Assembly (NCBI RefSeq): GCF_022174665.1
Contig: NZ_CP076562.1
Span: 2,620,525-2,684,524 of the forward strand
Direction: 5' to 3'
Source: Eubacterium sp. MSJ-33
GTDB taxonomy: Bacteria; Bacillota; Clostridia; Lachnospirales; Lachnospiraceae
DNA length: 64,000 bases
Shown piece by piece: positions 25,455 to 35,329 of this stretch. The first letter of the stretch is position 1. Each line of letters starts with the position of its first letter. The notes beneath the pieces are model-generated. The model saw nothing but the letters and a program-made list of their open reading frames with translations, ran no database searches and was not told where the DNA came from. The translations under genes and the position numbers were made by a program.

Positions 25455-26558
25455 ATGAGCAGAAAAAAGGCAGGGATGAGTGCAAATGCCAAATGGGGAA
25501 TTGCATTTTTGATCGAGATTGTTGTTATGTTTTTTATGGTAGTTGGCTATATTTTCTTCTATGCAAATCGAAAATTAGACAACATCAACCGTCCGGAAAA
25601 TTGGGATGATAGTAAAGAAAATCTGGATATAAATGAGGATGCGAATGAAGCCCAGAAAGGCTTCCGTACGATTGCATTATTTGGTATTGATTCCAGAAGC
25701 ACTAGTTCAATGGCAGAAGGAAATCGAAGCGATTCTATTATCATTGCAAGTATCAACAATGATACAAAGGAAGTAAAGCTTGCTTCTGTATATCGTGATT
25801 CTCTGCTTCAAGTTGATTATGAAGGCGGAATTACAACGAAAATCACACATGCCTATGCATATGGCGGACCGGAGATGGCAGTACGAGCATTGAATGCAAA
25901 TCTGGATCTGGAGGTAACAGATTTTGTAACGGTCAACTTCTCAGCATTGGCACAGGCAATTGATGATCTGGGAGGGATTACTATTGATGTACGGGATGCA
26001 GAGCTTGAGATGTTGAATGCATGTATCGGAGAACAAATTAGCATATCGGGCAAATATTCGGATGGTGTATTCTCTTCCGGGTCACAGCTGCTAAACGGTA
26101 CTCAGGCAACTGCATGGGCACGTATTCGTAGCACGGATCAGGGAGATATCACCCGAACAGAGAGACAGAGAACTGTGATTGCAAAGATGATTCAGAAGGC
26201 AAAAAGCTCCAATCTGTCAACGGTTAATGATATCATTGACGATGTGTTCCCGAACATTTATACAAGTTTAACAAAGAAAGAACTGATGAGTCTGGCAAAG
26301 GACATGTTTGATTATAACCTCGGAGATACGATAGGATTCCCGATGGCGTATACGCCGGTTACAACAGAAGCAAAGGGAGCAGTGCTTGTTCCGGCAGATT
26401 TGACAACGAATGTATCTGCGCTGCATGAGTTCCTGTTTGGAACGACCGATTATGAGCCGTCATCGAATGTACAGAGTATTAGTTCTGCTTTGCAGAGTGA
26501 GACAGGCGTTGGGGCGCAGGAGATTGATATGAATATTTTCAATCCGCCATCAGAATAA
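25455..26558 (+). CDS. LytR-CpsA-Psr (LCP) cell-wall glycopolymer transferase
   Basis: A 367-residue protein with one N-terminal membrane helix (about 15-37) and an extracellular LCP domain. The domain shows TIALFGIDSRST (residue ~75, conserved Asp and Arg), RSDSIIIASINNDTKEVKLASVYRDSLLQV, KITHAYAYGGPEMAVRALNANLDL, FVTVNFSALAQAIDDLGGI, LNGTQATAWARIRST..GDITRTERQR and a C-terminal Ser/Gln-rich tail. LCP enzymes attach teichoic acid, capsule or other polymers to peptidoglycan. Its position next to nucleotide-sugar genes is consistent with envelope glycopolymer assembly. AAGGATAAAAAAAT precedes the ATG. Confidence 0.93.
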   Translation: MSRKKAGMSANAKWGIAFLIEIVVMFFMVVGYIFFYANRKLDNINRPENWDDSKENLDINEDANEAQKGFRTIALFGIDSRSTSSMAEGNRSDSIIIASINNDTKEVKLASVYRDSLLQVDYEGGITTKITHAYAYGGPEMAVRALNANLDLEVTDFVTVNFSALAQAIDDLGGITIDVRDAELEMLNACIGEQISISGKYSDGVFSSGSQLLNGTQATAWARIRSTDQGDITRTERQRTVIAKMIQKAKSSNLSTVNDIIDDVFPNIYTSLTKKELMSLAKDMFDYNLGDTIGFPMAYTPVTTEAKGAVLVPADLTTNVSALHEFLFGTTDYEPSSNVQSISSALQSETGVGAQEIDMNIFNPPSE

Positions 26559-26592
26559 AATTCCCATATTTAGAATATATTATATATAGAAG

Positions 26593-26636
26593 AAACGCAT
26601 TTTTTACAGACTGCTGTAAAGAATGCGTTTTTTTTA
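26593..26636 (+). terminator. Terminator after the LCP gene
   Basis: AAACGCATT (26593-26601) pairs with AATGCGTTT (26622-26630), with inner TACAG/CTGTA and a T8 tail. Confidence 0.85.
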
Positions 26637-26827
26637 TGGTCCAAAAAGATATAAATAGTGCGTCAAAATCTGTCTTTGCTTGTTATTTTCCATAAAAATA
26701 TAAAAAATGGTTTACAATACGAAGAAAGTGTTGTATTATAGGCACGTGAGTTACGAAAACAAAGTAAAAATTAAGAATTGCTTGATTTTCGTTAGCGAAA
26801 GAAAAGAACGAGAAAGGAAAGATAAGC

Positions 26828-29800
26828 ATGACGCAGATAAGAAATGAGAGAGCACATATCGCAGAGCAAGGCATGTATGATAGTAGCTTTGAACATGATA
26901 ACTGCGGTATTGGTGCGGTAGTAAACATTAAGGGAATTAAAACGCATAAAACTGTGAGCGATGCTCTTCGAATCGTGGAAAATCTGGAACATCGTGCAGG
27001 AAAGGATGCGGAAGGAAAGACTGGCGATGGCGTCGGTATTCTCTTGCAGATTTCGCATAAGTTTTTTAAGAAGGCAGCAAAGGAGCTTGGTGTAGAGATT
27101 GGAGAGGAACGTGATTATAGTATTGGTATGTTCTTCTTTCCACAGAATGAACTTCAGCGTAAACAGGCGATGAAGATGTTCGAGATTATCGTGGAGAAGG
27201 AAGGTTTGGAGTTCCTGTGTTGGAGAAAGGTTCCGACGAATCCGGGTATCCTCGGACATAAAGCTGTCGCTGTTATGCCATATATTATGCAGGCATTTGT
27301 AAAACGCCCAAAGAATGTGGAACGAGGACTTGATTTTGACCGAAAACTGTTCGTTGTAAGACGTGTATTTGAGCAGTCAAACGAAGACACATATGTGCCA
27401 TCTCTTTCAAGTCGTACGATCGTATACAAAGGAATGTTTCTGGTAGGAGAACTTCGGTTATTCTATCAGGATCTGCAGGATGAGGATTATGAGTCAGCCA
27501 TCGGTTTGGTGCATTCCAGATTCTCAACGAACACAACACCAAGCTGGCTGCGGGCACATCCATATCGTTTCTTAGTTCACAATGGTGAGATCAACACAAT
27601 CCGTGGTAACGAAGACCGAATGATCGCCCGAGAAGAGACGATGGATTCCGAGTATTTCAAGGGAGAGTTTCATAAGATTACACCGGTGCTTGATCCGGAT
27701 GGTTCTGATTCTGCAAGACTTGACAATGCGTTAGAGTTTTTTGTTATGAACGGTATGCCACTTCCGCTGGCAGTTATGATTCTGATTCCGGAGCCATGGG
27801 ATTCCAATAAATATATGCCGAAGGCAAAACGTGATTTCTATCAGTATTATGCAACGATGATGGAGCCTTGGGATGGACCGGCATCTATGCTTTTTACGGA
27901 TGGTGATTACATGGGCGCGGTTCTTGACCGTAACGGACTCCGTCCTTCCCGTTATTATATTACCGATGATGATTATCTGATTCTTTCATCTGAGGTCGGT
28001 GTCTTAGATATCGCACCGGAGCATGTTGTGATGAAGGATCGTTTACGTCCGGGTAAGATGCTTCTTGTTGATACGAAGGCAGGAAAGCTGATTTCCGATG
28101 ACGAGCTGAAAAACCAGTATGCAAATGCACAGCCATATGGTGAATGGCTTGACAGTAACCTGACATATCTGACGGATATCCCAATCCCAAATGAGCGTGT
28201 GCCAGAGCTTTCCAACGAGGAGCGAAGCCGTCTGCAGAAAGCGTTTGGTTACACCTATGAGGAATTTAAGACAGCGATTCTTCCGATGGCGCAAAATGGA
28301 GCTGAGGCAATTGCTGCAATGGGCGATGATACACCATTGGCAGTGCTCTCTCATCAGAAATTGCCATTGTTTAATTATTTCCATCAGTTGTTTGCACAGG
28401 TAACGAACCCTCCAATCGATGCAATCCGTGAGGAAATCGTCACCTCAACGACCGTGTACCTTGGACGTGATGGTAATATTCTCGAAGAAAAGCCGGAGAA
28501 CTGTCGAGTACTTCGCATCAACAATCCAATTCTGACGAATACGGATATGTTGAAGATCAAGAACCTGAATACAGAGAATTTGAAGGCCGCCGTTGTGCCG
28601 ATTACTTATTATAAGAATACATCCTTAGAGAAGGCAATTGACCGAATCTTTGTTGAGGCAGATAAATTCTTCCGAGATGGTGCGAATATCCTGATCTTAT
28701 CGGATCGTGGTGTCGATGAGAACCACGTAGCAATTCCGTCTCTGCTTGCTGTATCTGCAATGCAGCAGCATCTGGTCCGGACAAAGAAGCGTACTTCCGT
28801 TGCGTTGGTTATCGAGAGTGCAGAGCCTCGCGAGGTACACCATTTTGCAACATTGCTTGGCTATGGTGCTTGTGCAATCAACCCATATCTGGCAATCGAT
28901 ACGATCAAAGATATGGTTGATACGCATTTCCTGAACAAGGATTTCTATGCAGCAGTCAATGATTACAACAGTGCGGTCCTGCATGGTATCGTTAAGATTG
29001 CATCCAAGATGGGTATTTCTACGGTGCAGTCATATCAGGGATCACAGATTTTCGAGGCGGTCGGACTGTCCGAGGAGTTTGTAAAGAAATATTTCACAAA
29101 CACGGTAAGTCGTGTCGGTGGTATCGGAATCAAAGATATCCAGCGACATGTGGAGGAGCTGCATAACTCCGCATTTGATCCACTTGGATTGTATACGAAC
29201 CTAAGTCTGGAGAGTATCGGAAGTCACAAGATGCGGAGCGGAAAAGAAGAACATCTGTACAATCCGAATACGATTCATCTTTTACAGCAGGCAACATGGA
29301 CGGACAACTATGATCTGTTCAAGGAGTATTCTGCAGCGATAGATGATGAAGAAAAAGCGTTCCATTTAAGAGGACTGATGGAGTTTAATTATCCGGAAAA
29401 TGGTGGAATCCCGGTTGATCAGGTAGAACCGGTTGATTCTATTGTAAAAAGATTTAAGACAGGCGCAATGTCTTATGGATCTATCTCACAGGAAGCGCAT
29501 GAGTGTATGGCAATCGCTATGAACCGCCTTGGTGGTAAGTCAAACTCCGGTGAAGGTGGCGAGAGCTTAGAGCGTATGCGTGGAAGCAAGGATGGTGTAA
29601 ACCGCTGTTCGGCCATCAAGCAGGTTGCCTCCGGACGTTTCGGTGTTACTTCCGAATATCTGACAAGCGCGAAAGAGATTCAGATTAAGATGGCACAAGG
29701 CGCAAAACCTGGTGAGGGTGGACATCTGCCGGGTGGAAAGGTGTATCCTTGGATTGCCAAGACCAGACATTCAACACCGGGCGTAGGCCTGATCTCGCCA

Positions 29801-31384
29801 CCGCCACATCATGATATCTATTCGATTGAGGATCTGGCGCAGTTGATCTATGATTGTAAAAATGCAAATACGGATGCGCGTATCTCAGTAAAGCTTGTAT
29901 CGGAAGCAGGGGTCGGCACGATTGCGGCAGGTGTTGCAAAAGCAGGCGCACAGGTTATCCTGATCTCCGGTTATGATGGTGGTACGGGAGCTGCTCCTGC
30001 AAACTCCATCCATCATGCAGGACTTCCTTGGGAACTTGGTCTGGCCGAGACACATCAGACTTTGATCATGAATGATCTTCGTAACAAGGTAATTCTTGAG
30101 ACCGATGGTAAGCTGATGACTGGTCGTGATATTGCAATCGCGGCAATCCTTGGCGCTGAGGAGTTCGGATTTGCAACAGCACCGCTTGTAACAATGGGCT
30201 GTGTCATGATGCGTGTATGTAATCTGGATACATGTCCGGTCGGCGTGGCTACACAGAACCCGGAGCTTCGTAAGCGGTTCAAGGGTAAGCCGGAATATGT
30301 CATGAATTTCATGCGGTTTGCAGCACAGGAGCTTCGTGAATATATGGCAAAGCTTGGCGTGCGTACGGTGGATGAGCTGGTAGGAAGAACAGACCTGATC
30401 AAGGCCGGCAAGCTGGCAGAGGAATACAATGTTGATTTGTCCCGTATCATAGACAATCCGTTTGCGAATGATGCACAGAATAAGATCAGTTATGCGAATA
30501 AGAATCCTTATAACTTCGAACTTGAGAAGACTGTCGATGAGACGGTTCTTATGAAGAAACTTGGAGTGGCACTCGAGAAGAAGCAGAAGAAGACCATTGA
30601 GATTGATGTATCGAATATCAATCGTTCACTCGGTACGATCTTCGGTTCTGAGATTACGAAGAAATATGGAACGACTCTGGATGAGGATACATTTGTTGTC
30701 AAATGCCACGGTAGCGGGGGACAGAGCTTCGGTGCATTTATCCCGAAGGGACTCACGCTGGAACTGGTTGGCGACAGCAACGATTATATCGGTAAGGGGC
30801 TTTCCGGTGGTAAGATTATCGTCTACCCACAGGATGGCATTCGTTATGATGCATCCGAAAATATCATCGTCGGCAATGTAGCACTCTATGGTGCAACTTC
30901 CGGCAAGGCATTCATCAACGGTGTTGCCGGTGAGCGTTTTGCCGTTCGTAACTCCGGTGCAACGGCAGTTGTCGAGGGTGTCGGCGAGCATGGCTGCGAG
31001 TACATGACAGGTGGTCGCGTGGTTATCCTTGGACCAACCGGTAAGAACTTCGCAGCTGGTATGAGCGGCGGTATCGCATATGTACTTGATATGGACAGCG
31101 ATCTTTACATGAAGCTCAACAAGCAGATGGTTGAAGTAGAGTCTGTCGTTGATAAATACGATGTTATGGAATTGAAGGACATGATCGTGGAGCATGTTCA
31201 GTGTACGAATTCCAAGCGCGGCAAGGAAGTACTTGAGCATTTCGAGGAGTACCTGCCAAAATTTAAGAAGATTATCCCACATGATTACAAGAAGATGATG
31301 TCGACAATCGGTCAGATGGAGGTCAAGGGACTTTCCAGCGAGCAGGCGTTGATCGAAGCATTTTATGCGATCAAGAATCACTAA
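26828..31384 (+). CDS. gltB: Glutamate synthase (NADPH) large subunit
   Basis: A 1518-residue GOGAT alpha subunit that makes two glutamates from glutamine and 2-oxoglutarate. A 25-residue propeptide precedes Cys26 (HDNCGIGAVVN), the N-terminal nucleophile of the glutaminase domain (about 26-430; FSTNTTPSWLRAHPYRFLVHNGEINT). The FMN/2-oxoglutarate domain (about 850-1210) has MSYGSISQEAHECMAIAMNRLGGKSNSGEGGE and the 3Fe-4S cysteines in CVMMRVCNLDTCPVG. The C-terminal GXGXG beta-helix (about 1270-1500) ends the protein. AGAAAGGAAAGATAAGC precedes the ATG. gltD follows after 20 nt. Confidence 0.97.
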   Translation: MTQIRNERAHIAEQGMYDSSFEHDNCGIGAVVNIKGIKTHKTVSDALRIVENLEHRAGKDAEGKTGDGVGILLQISHKFFKKAAKELGVEIGEERDYSIGMFFFPQNELQRKQAMKMFEIIVEKEGLEFLCWRKVPTNPGILGHKAVAVMPYIMQAFVKRPKNVERGLDFDRKLFVVRRVFEQSNEDTYVPSLSSRTIVYKGMFLVGELRLFYQDLQDEDYESAIGLVHSRFSTNTTPSWLRAHPYRFLVHNGEINTIRGNEDRMIAREETMDSEYFKGEFHKITPVLDPDGSDSARLDNALEFFVMNGMPLPLAVMILIPEPWDSNKYMPKAKRDFYQYYATMMEPWDGPASMLFTDGDYMGAVLDRNGLRPSRYYITDDDYLILSSEVGVLDIAPEHVVMKDRLRPGKMLLVDTKAGKLISDDELKNQYANAQPYGEWLDSNLTYLTDIPIPNERVPELSNEERSRLQKAFGYTYEEFKTAILPMAQNGAEAIAAMGDDTPLAVLSHQKLPLFNYFHQLFAQVTNPPIDAIREEIVTSTTVYLGRDGNILEEKPENCRVLRINNPILTNTDMLKIKNLNTENLKAAVVPITYYKNTSLEKAIDRIFVEADKFFRDGANILILSDRGVDENHVAIPSLLAVSAMQQHLVRTKKRTSVALVIESAEPREVHHFATLLGYGACAINPYLAIDTIKDMVDTHFLNKDFYAAVNDYNSAVLHGIVKIASKMGISTVQSYQGSQIFEAVGLSEEFVKKYFTNTVSRVGGIGIKDIQRHVEELHNSAFDPLGLYTNLSLESIGSHKMRSGKEEHLYNPNTIHLLQQATWTDNYDLFKEYSAAIDDEEKAFHLRGLMEFNYPENGGIPVDQVEPVDSIVKRFKTGAMSYGSISQEAHECMAIAMNRLGGKSNSGEGGESLERMRGSKDGVNRCSAIKQVASGRFGVTSEYLTSAKEIQIKMAQGAKPGEGGHLPGGKVYPWIAKTRHSTPGVGLISPPPHHDIYSIEDLAQLIYDCKNANTDARISVKLVSEAGVGTIAAGVAKAGAQVILISGYDGGTGAAPANSIHHAGLPWELGLAETHQTLIMNDLRNKVILETDGKLMTGRDIAIAAILGAEEFGFATAPLVTMGCVMMRVCNLDTCPVGVATQNPELRKRFKGKPEYVMNFMRFAAQELREYMAKLGVRTVDELVGRTDLIKAGKLAEEYNVDLSRIIDNPFANDAQNKISYANKNPYNFELEKTVDETVLMKKLGVALEKKQKKTIEIDVSNINRSLGTIFGSEITKKYGTTLDEDTFVVKCHGSGGQSFGAFIPKGLTLELVGDSNDYIGKGLSGGKIIVYPQDGIRYDASENIIVGNVALYGATSGKAFINGVAGERFAVRNSGATAVVEGVGEHGCEYMTGGRVVILGPTGKNFAAGMSGGIAYVLDMDSDLYMKLNKQMVEVESVVDKYDVMELKDMIVEHVQCTNSKRGKEVLEHFEEYLPKFKKIIPHDYKKMMSTIGQMEVKGLSSEQALIEAFYAIKNH

Positions 31385-31404
31385 GAGAGAGGAGCGTATG
31401 ACTT

Positions 31405-32967
31405 ATGGGAAAAAGTACAGGATTTATGGAGTATGAAAGACAGACCAGCAAGGAAGTACCGCCTCTTGAGCGTATAAAGAATTTCAACGAGTTTCACGAG
31501 CCGCTTTCGATGGAAGAACAGCGCAAACAGGCGGCACGGTGTATGGACTGTGGTGTGCCGTTCTGCCAGTATGGCAAGATGATTGCAGGTATGGCATCCG
31601 GCTGTCCGCTGAATAACCTCGTACCGGAGTGGAATGATAACGTATATACAGGAAATATGGAGATGGCGTATAAGCGCCTCTCCAAGACGAATAACTTCCC
31701 GGAATTTACAAGCCGTGTCTGCCCGGCACTCTGTGAGGCAGCATGTACCTGTAATATCAACGGAGATCCGGTCTGCACGAAGGAAAATGAGCGCAGCATC
31801 ATCGAAAATGCTTACGAGAAGGGCTATGTGAACTGCGAGCCGCCGAAGGTACGAAGCGGGAAACGCGTTGCCATCGTTGGTTCCGGTCCATCCGGACTTG
31901 CAGCCGCTGATCAGTTAAACCGCAGAGGACATCAGGTAACGGTATTCGAGCGTAGTGACCGTCTCGGTGGACTTCTGATGTATGGCATTCCGAATATGAA
32001 GCTTGAAAAGCAGATTATTGACCGCAAGATCGAGTGTTTGAAGAAGACAGGCATTGAGTTCGTGACCGGAACAGAAATCGCAAATGGAAAGAATAACCAG
32101 AACCCGGCAGTTGCAAAGGGCGATGAGATGGCGGTGTATCTGACTGATGCCAAAGTGAAGAACATAAAGGCGGAGAAGCTGTTAGAGGAATACGATGCAG
32201 TTGTCCTTGCGTGTGGCGCATCGAATCCCCGTGATATCAAGGTAACCGGGCGTGACGCGAAAGGTATTTATTTTGCAGTGGATTTCCTAAAGACAACAAC
32301 GAGAAGCCTGCTCAACTCGAATTTTGCAGATGGTAAATATGTCAGTGCTAAGGGTAAGAAGGTACTTGTCATCGGTGGTGGTGATACCGGAAACGACTGT
32401 GTCGGAACATCCATCCGTCAGGGCGCGGCTGCTGTGACACAGCTTGAGATGATGCCAAAGCTTCCGGAGACACGTGCGGCAAATAATCCATGGCCGGAGT
32501 GGCCGAAAGTCCTGAAGACCGATTACGGTCAGCAGGAGGCAATCGCAAAGTTCGGACACGATCCACGTATCTACGAGACAACAGTGAAAGAAATCGTGAA
32601 GAACAAGGATGGTCAGGTCTGTGCGGCAAAATGTGTGAAGCTTGCATGGGAGAAAGACCCGGAGACAGGCCGTATGAATATGAAGGAGATTCCGGACAGC
32701 GAGTACACGATTGAGTGTGATCTGATTCTGATTGCAGCCGGATTCCTCGGTACTCAGAAATATGTAGCGGATGCGTTTGGTGTGAAGCTGAATGCACGTA
32801 CGAATGTGGAGACAGCTCCAGGTGCGCACAAGACAAACGTAGACAAGGTGTACACGTGCGGAGATATGCACCGTGGACAGTCGCTTGTCGTATGGGCGAT
32901 CCGCGAAGGCCGTGACGCAGCGAAAGAGGTTGACACATTCCTCAATGGCTACTCAAATGATTTCTAG
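31405..32967 (+). CDS. gltD: Glutamate synthase (NADPH) small subunit
   Basis: A 520-residue flavoprotein that passes electrons from NADPH to GltB. N-terminal Fe-S ligands are in AARCMDCGVPFCQYG and GCPLNNLVPEWND, with a further CPALCEAACTCN. The FAD loop is VAIVGSGPSGLAAADQL (about 152-168), and the NADPH loop VLVIGGGDTGNDCVGTSIRQG (about 323-343). The C-terminal YTCGDMHRGQSLVVWAIREGRDAA is the family FAD-binding end. It is somewhat longer than the usual ~480 residues because of a stretch near ANGKNNQNPAVAKGDEM. Cotranscribed with gltB. Confidence 0.97.
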   Translation: MGKSTGFMEYERQTSKEVPPLERIKNFNEFHEPLSMEEQRKQAARCMDCGVPFCQYGKMIAGMASGCPLNNLVPEWNDNVYTGNMEMAYKRLSKTNNFPEFTSRVCPALCEAACTCNINGDPVCTKENERSIIENAYEKGYVNCEPPKVRSGKRVAIVGSGPSGLAAADQLNRRGHQVTVFERSDRLGGLLMYGIPNMKLEKQIIDRKIECLKKTGIEFVTGTEIANGKNNQNPAVAKGDEMAVYLTDAKVKNIKAEKLLEEYDAVVLACGASNPRDIKVTGRDAKGIYFAVDFLKTTTRSLLNSNFADGKYVSAKGKKVLVIGGGDTGNDCVGTSIRQGAAAVTQLEMMPKLPETRAANNPWPEWPKVLKTDYGQQEAIAKFGHDPRIYETTVKEIVKNKDGQVCAAKCVKLAWEKDPETGRMNMKEIPDSEYTIECDLILIAAGFLGTQKYVADAFGVKLNARTNVETAPGAHKTNVDKVYTCGDMHRGQSLVVWAIREGRDAAKEVDTFLNGYSNDF

Positions 32968-33004
32968 AGGCATGTTTGCATCTTTCGAAGCGACCTTATT
33001 GTAG

Positions 33005-33268
33005 ATAAAACCCGGAGGACAATGCAGAAAAAAATGGAATTCACTCAGATATAATATGTTTGCAGTTTTAGAATTACTTGGGACTCCTTCTATATAGTAG
33101 CAATGCTTGAACACGATGTTCAAGCAAGTTGCCACTGAGCCATGGATGGCGAATTGGCAACGGTTGCGCATATTGTCATTATATAGATTAGGAGTGCCTA
33201 GTAATTCTTAACTGCAATACAGTATATCTGAGCGAATTCCATTTTAATGTATTGAACTTCGGGTTTTA
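33005..33268. repeat. Long palindrome E with cruciform core between gltD and pfp
   Basis: Left arm 33005-33105 and right arm about 33169-33268 are imperfect reverse complements over roughly 100 bp. The best parts are AAAATGGAATTC 33031-33042 with GAATTCCATTTT 33234-33245, plus TCAGATATA, TTGCAGTT, GAATTACT and CTATATAG with their complements. The core has hairpin GCTTGAACA-CGA-TGTTCAAGC (33105-33125), then GTTGCCA 33128-33134 with TGGCAAC 33155-33161 enclosing GCCAT-GG-ATGGC. It lies between convergent genes, and its right arm reaches the pfp stop codon. Confidence 0.8.
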
Positions 33269-34495
33269 CTTACAACCAACCTTCGTCAGATGCGAAACAT
33301 CCAAGTAGTCCGCGATGCCATCCGCGTAGTCTGTTGGAACTTCCCCGGCGACGAGCGGTTTCAGATACGCAATCATTTCTTCGGTCACGTCGTGGTGGTC
33401 AGGCGTAATCCAGGAGACAGGCACTTCCTTCGCCTGATTGGCAACTTCGCTGACCGGTGTATTGGAAAGCTCGTATGTATATGGTGCATCGGACAGACGA
33501 TGCAGACTTACCATCTGTGCGCTTTCTCCGTTCTTGGCAAGGACAACCGCGTGTTTGCCGGAGAGGAACGATTCCGTTAAGTCTGTCATGCTTGCCATGT
33601 GTCCGGCGCAACGCTGTAAGACGTTGACCTCGACCGAACGAACCTTGATGCCGAGCTTTTCCTTCACGAGGTATTCCAGCGTCTTTCCGGCACCGCTCAA
33701 CTGCGCATGTCCGAACTTGTCAGCGGCAGCATCGGTAGCGGAGATGTAATTGCCATCCTTGTCGCGGATACCCTCAGAGACAGCGACGATAACATTCTTA
33801 TATTTCTTCACCATTTCCTTTAAGTCTGTGATGAACTGTTCCTTGTCGAAGGCAACCTCCGGCAGGTAGATCAGATGTGGCGCAAGGCTGAATTCATTTC
33901 TTGCAAGTACGGAAGCTGCAGTCAGCCAGCCGGCATCCCGTCCCATAATCTCGATGATATTGACACTCTCCAAGTCGTAGATATAGGTGTCGTAGGCAAT
34001 CTCGCGGATGGAGCTTGCGATGTATTTGGCAGCAGAACCAAAACCAGGTGTGTGATCCGTTATGATCAGATCGTTGTCGATGGTCTTCGGCACGCCGATG
34101 ATACGGATGTCATTGCCGATGGAAGCGGCGTAAGCGGACAGCTTAGCGACGGTGTCCATTGAATCATTTCCACCGATATAGAAGAATGCCCCGATATTCA
34201 TCTCCTTGAAGATCGAGAAGATTTCCTCGTACATCGAAACGTCCTCGCTCATATCCGGCAGCTTGAACCGGCAGGACCCAAGGTACATAGCTGGCGTGCG
34301 GGCAAGTCTGTGGATGAACGCGTCATCCTTATCGGACAGATCCAGAAAATGTTTCTTCAACACACCCTGAATTCCGTGGATCGCACCATAGATTTTATCA
34401 TATATTCCGAAGTCTCTGGCAGCGGCTACAACGCCTGCGAGAGATGCATTGATAGCGGCTGTCGGTCCGCCGGACTGTGCAACGATACAGTTCAT
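33266..34495 (-). CDS. pfp: Pyrophosphate-dependent 6-phosphofructokinase
   Basis: A 409-residue phosphofructokinase. It has AQSGGPTAAINASL at the N-terminus, FFYIGGNDSMD (about 104-114), GVPKTIDNDLIITDHTPGFGSAAKYIA and EIMGRDAGWLTAASVLA. The lysine in PKTIDND and the Asp in GGNDS instead of GGDGS/T mark PPi-using enzymes, which catalyse reversible phosphorylation of fructose-6-phosphate. Length fits the ~400-residue PPi-PFK group. AAGGAGATTACGAATT precedes the ATG. It converges on gltD across palindrome E. Confidence 0.93.
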   Translation of the reverse strand: MNCIVAQSGGPTAAINASLAGVVAAARDFGIYDKIYGAIHGIQGVLKKHFLDLSDKDDAFIHRLARTPAMYLGSCRFKLPDMSEDVSMYEEIFSIFKEMNIGAFFYIGGNDSMDTVAKLSAYAASIGNDIRIIGVPKTIDNDLIITDHTPGFGSAAKYIASSIREIAYDTYIYDLESVNIIEIMGRDAGWLTAASVLARNEFSLAPHLIYLPEVAFDKEQFITDLKEMVKKYKNVIVAVSEGIRDKDGNYISATDAAADKFGHAQLSGAGKTLEYLVKEKLGIKVRSVEVNVLQRCAGHMASMTDLTESFLSGKHAVVLAKNGESAQMVSLHRLSDAPYTYELSNTPVSEVANQAKEVPVSWITPDHHDVTEEMIAYLKPLVAGEVPTDYADGIADYLDVSHLTKVGCK

Positions 34496-34702
34496 AATTC
34501 GTAATCTCCTTGTTTTTCATTAATCTGAATTCGCAATCAAAAATGCTTTCATTTACATTTTTCTATATGAGCATAATAAAATCCTATACAAAATGATAGT
34601 AACATATTCGAGGCAGGATAGCAAACAGAAAAGTGGGCGTACAGCCTGCAAACAGCGAATGGAAGAAATGGAATATTATCGATTATGAGGAGGACCACAT
34701 AC

Positions 34703-34918
34703 GTGAATTGTACGCGAGGAGATGCATTTCAGCTTTATTATCCGATAGGGTTAGAACTCCGCGACTTGCCGGATAGCAAGATTAAGGCGTTCTATTGCCT
34801 GGAGCAGGAAAAGATTATTGTGAATGAGAAATATTTGAATCAGGAAAGCGTGATCAGGGCGGTGTATCTGGCAATGAAACATGCGTCGCTTTATCATTCG
34901 AATCTCCATGATCTATAA
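34703..34918 (+). CDS. Small protein of unknown function (GTG start)
   Basis: About 71 residues from GTG 34703. This start is chosen because GAGGAGG (34687-34693) ends nine bases before it; the in-frame ATG at 34685 would overlap its own ribosome site. Sequence features: GDAFQLYYPIGLELRDLPDSKIKAFY, EQEKIIVNEKYLN, VIRAVYLAMKHASLYHSNLHDL. The pattern of a short strand, I-VNE-L and an amphipathic helix ending in His residues vaguely recalls the edge of ImmA/IrrE-type domains, but no HExxH is present. Function unknown. Confidence 0.6.
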   Translation: MNCTRGDAFQLYYPIGLELRDLPDSKIKAFYCLEQEKIIVNEKYLNQESVIRAVYLAMKHASLYHSNLHDL

Positions 34919-35076
34919 AATATTTTAAAAACATCTAAAAATCTCTAAGAAACATCAAAAAATTTTTAATTTTATTCTTGTAAAAAGTCATGTATTATAA
35001 TAACAACAAAAGAGAAAACTACAAATCTCAAAGAGATTCATAGTTAGATAAATCCCCTCTCCCCTCTTTTTATGTG
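34919..35076. other. A/T-rich gene-free stretch
   Basis: Contains runs of A and T, a repeated ACATCTAAAAATCTC-like phrase, and AAATCTC/GAGATT. It ends in pyrimidine-rich CCCCTCTCCCCTCTTTTT (35054-35071). No gene is supported. Confidence 0.5.
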
Positions 35077-35129
35077 AAAGCTGCGAGTCCATCCCCTCCC
35101 CCCCCCCTCAAAAATGGATTCGCAGCTTT
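35077..35129. repeat. 16-bp hairpin with a C10 tract in its loop
   Basis: AAAGCTGCGAGTCCAT (35077-35092) pairs with ATGGATTCGCAGCTTT (35114-35129), one G-T pair. The loop is CCCCT, C10 (35098-35107), TCAAAA. It could act as a terminator for the small gene upstream, although no strong T tract follows. Confidence 0.7.
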
Positions 35130-35186
35130 ATATGTATAATCACATGGGCGAAACGGGAGAAAACATAGAAACAAAAGGAAGAATGT

Positions 35187-35215
35187 TTGCCTGCGAGAGG
35201 CAGATATGATAGAAT
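35187..35215 (+). promoter_or_regulatory. Putative galE promoter
   Basis: TTGCCT (35187-35192), a 17-bp spacer and TAGAAT (35210-35215), about 115 bp before galE. Confidence 0.5.
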
Positions 35216-35329
35216 GAGGGGAGCATATGAATGCCGGAGTGTTTGTGAGGCAACTGTATTTCAAAGAATAAAAACAGAAAGATATATAGAAACATTACAT
35301 ATATAAAGAAGAAAGGTGGTACACAGGTT

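Noticed and set aside
30055..30456. Long minus-strand frames inside gltB and other conserved genes
   Set aside because: They are antisense shadows of well-conserved coding sequence without ribosome sites or recognisable domains.
34685..34687. ATG 34685 as start of the small gene before galE
   Set aside because: Its own codons 2-3 form the ribosome site (AGGAGG) for the GTG at 34703.
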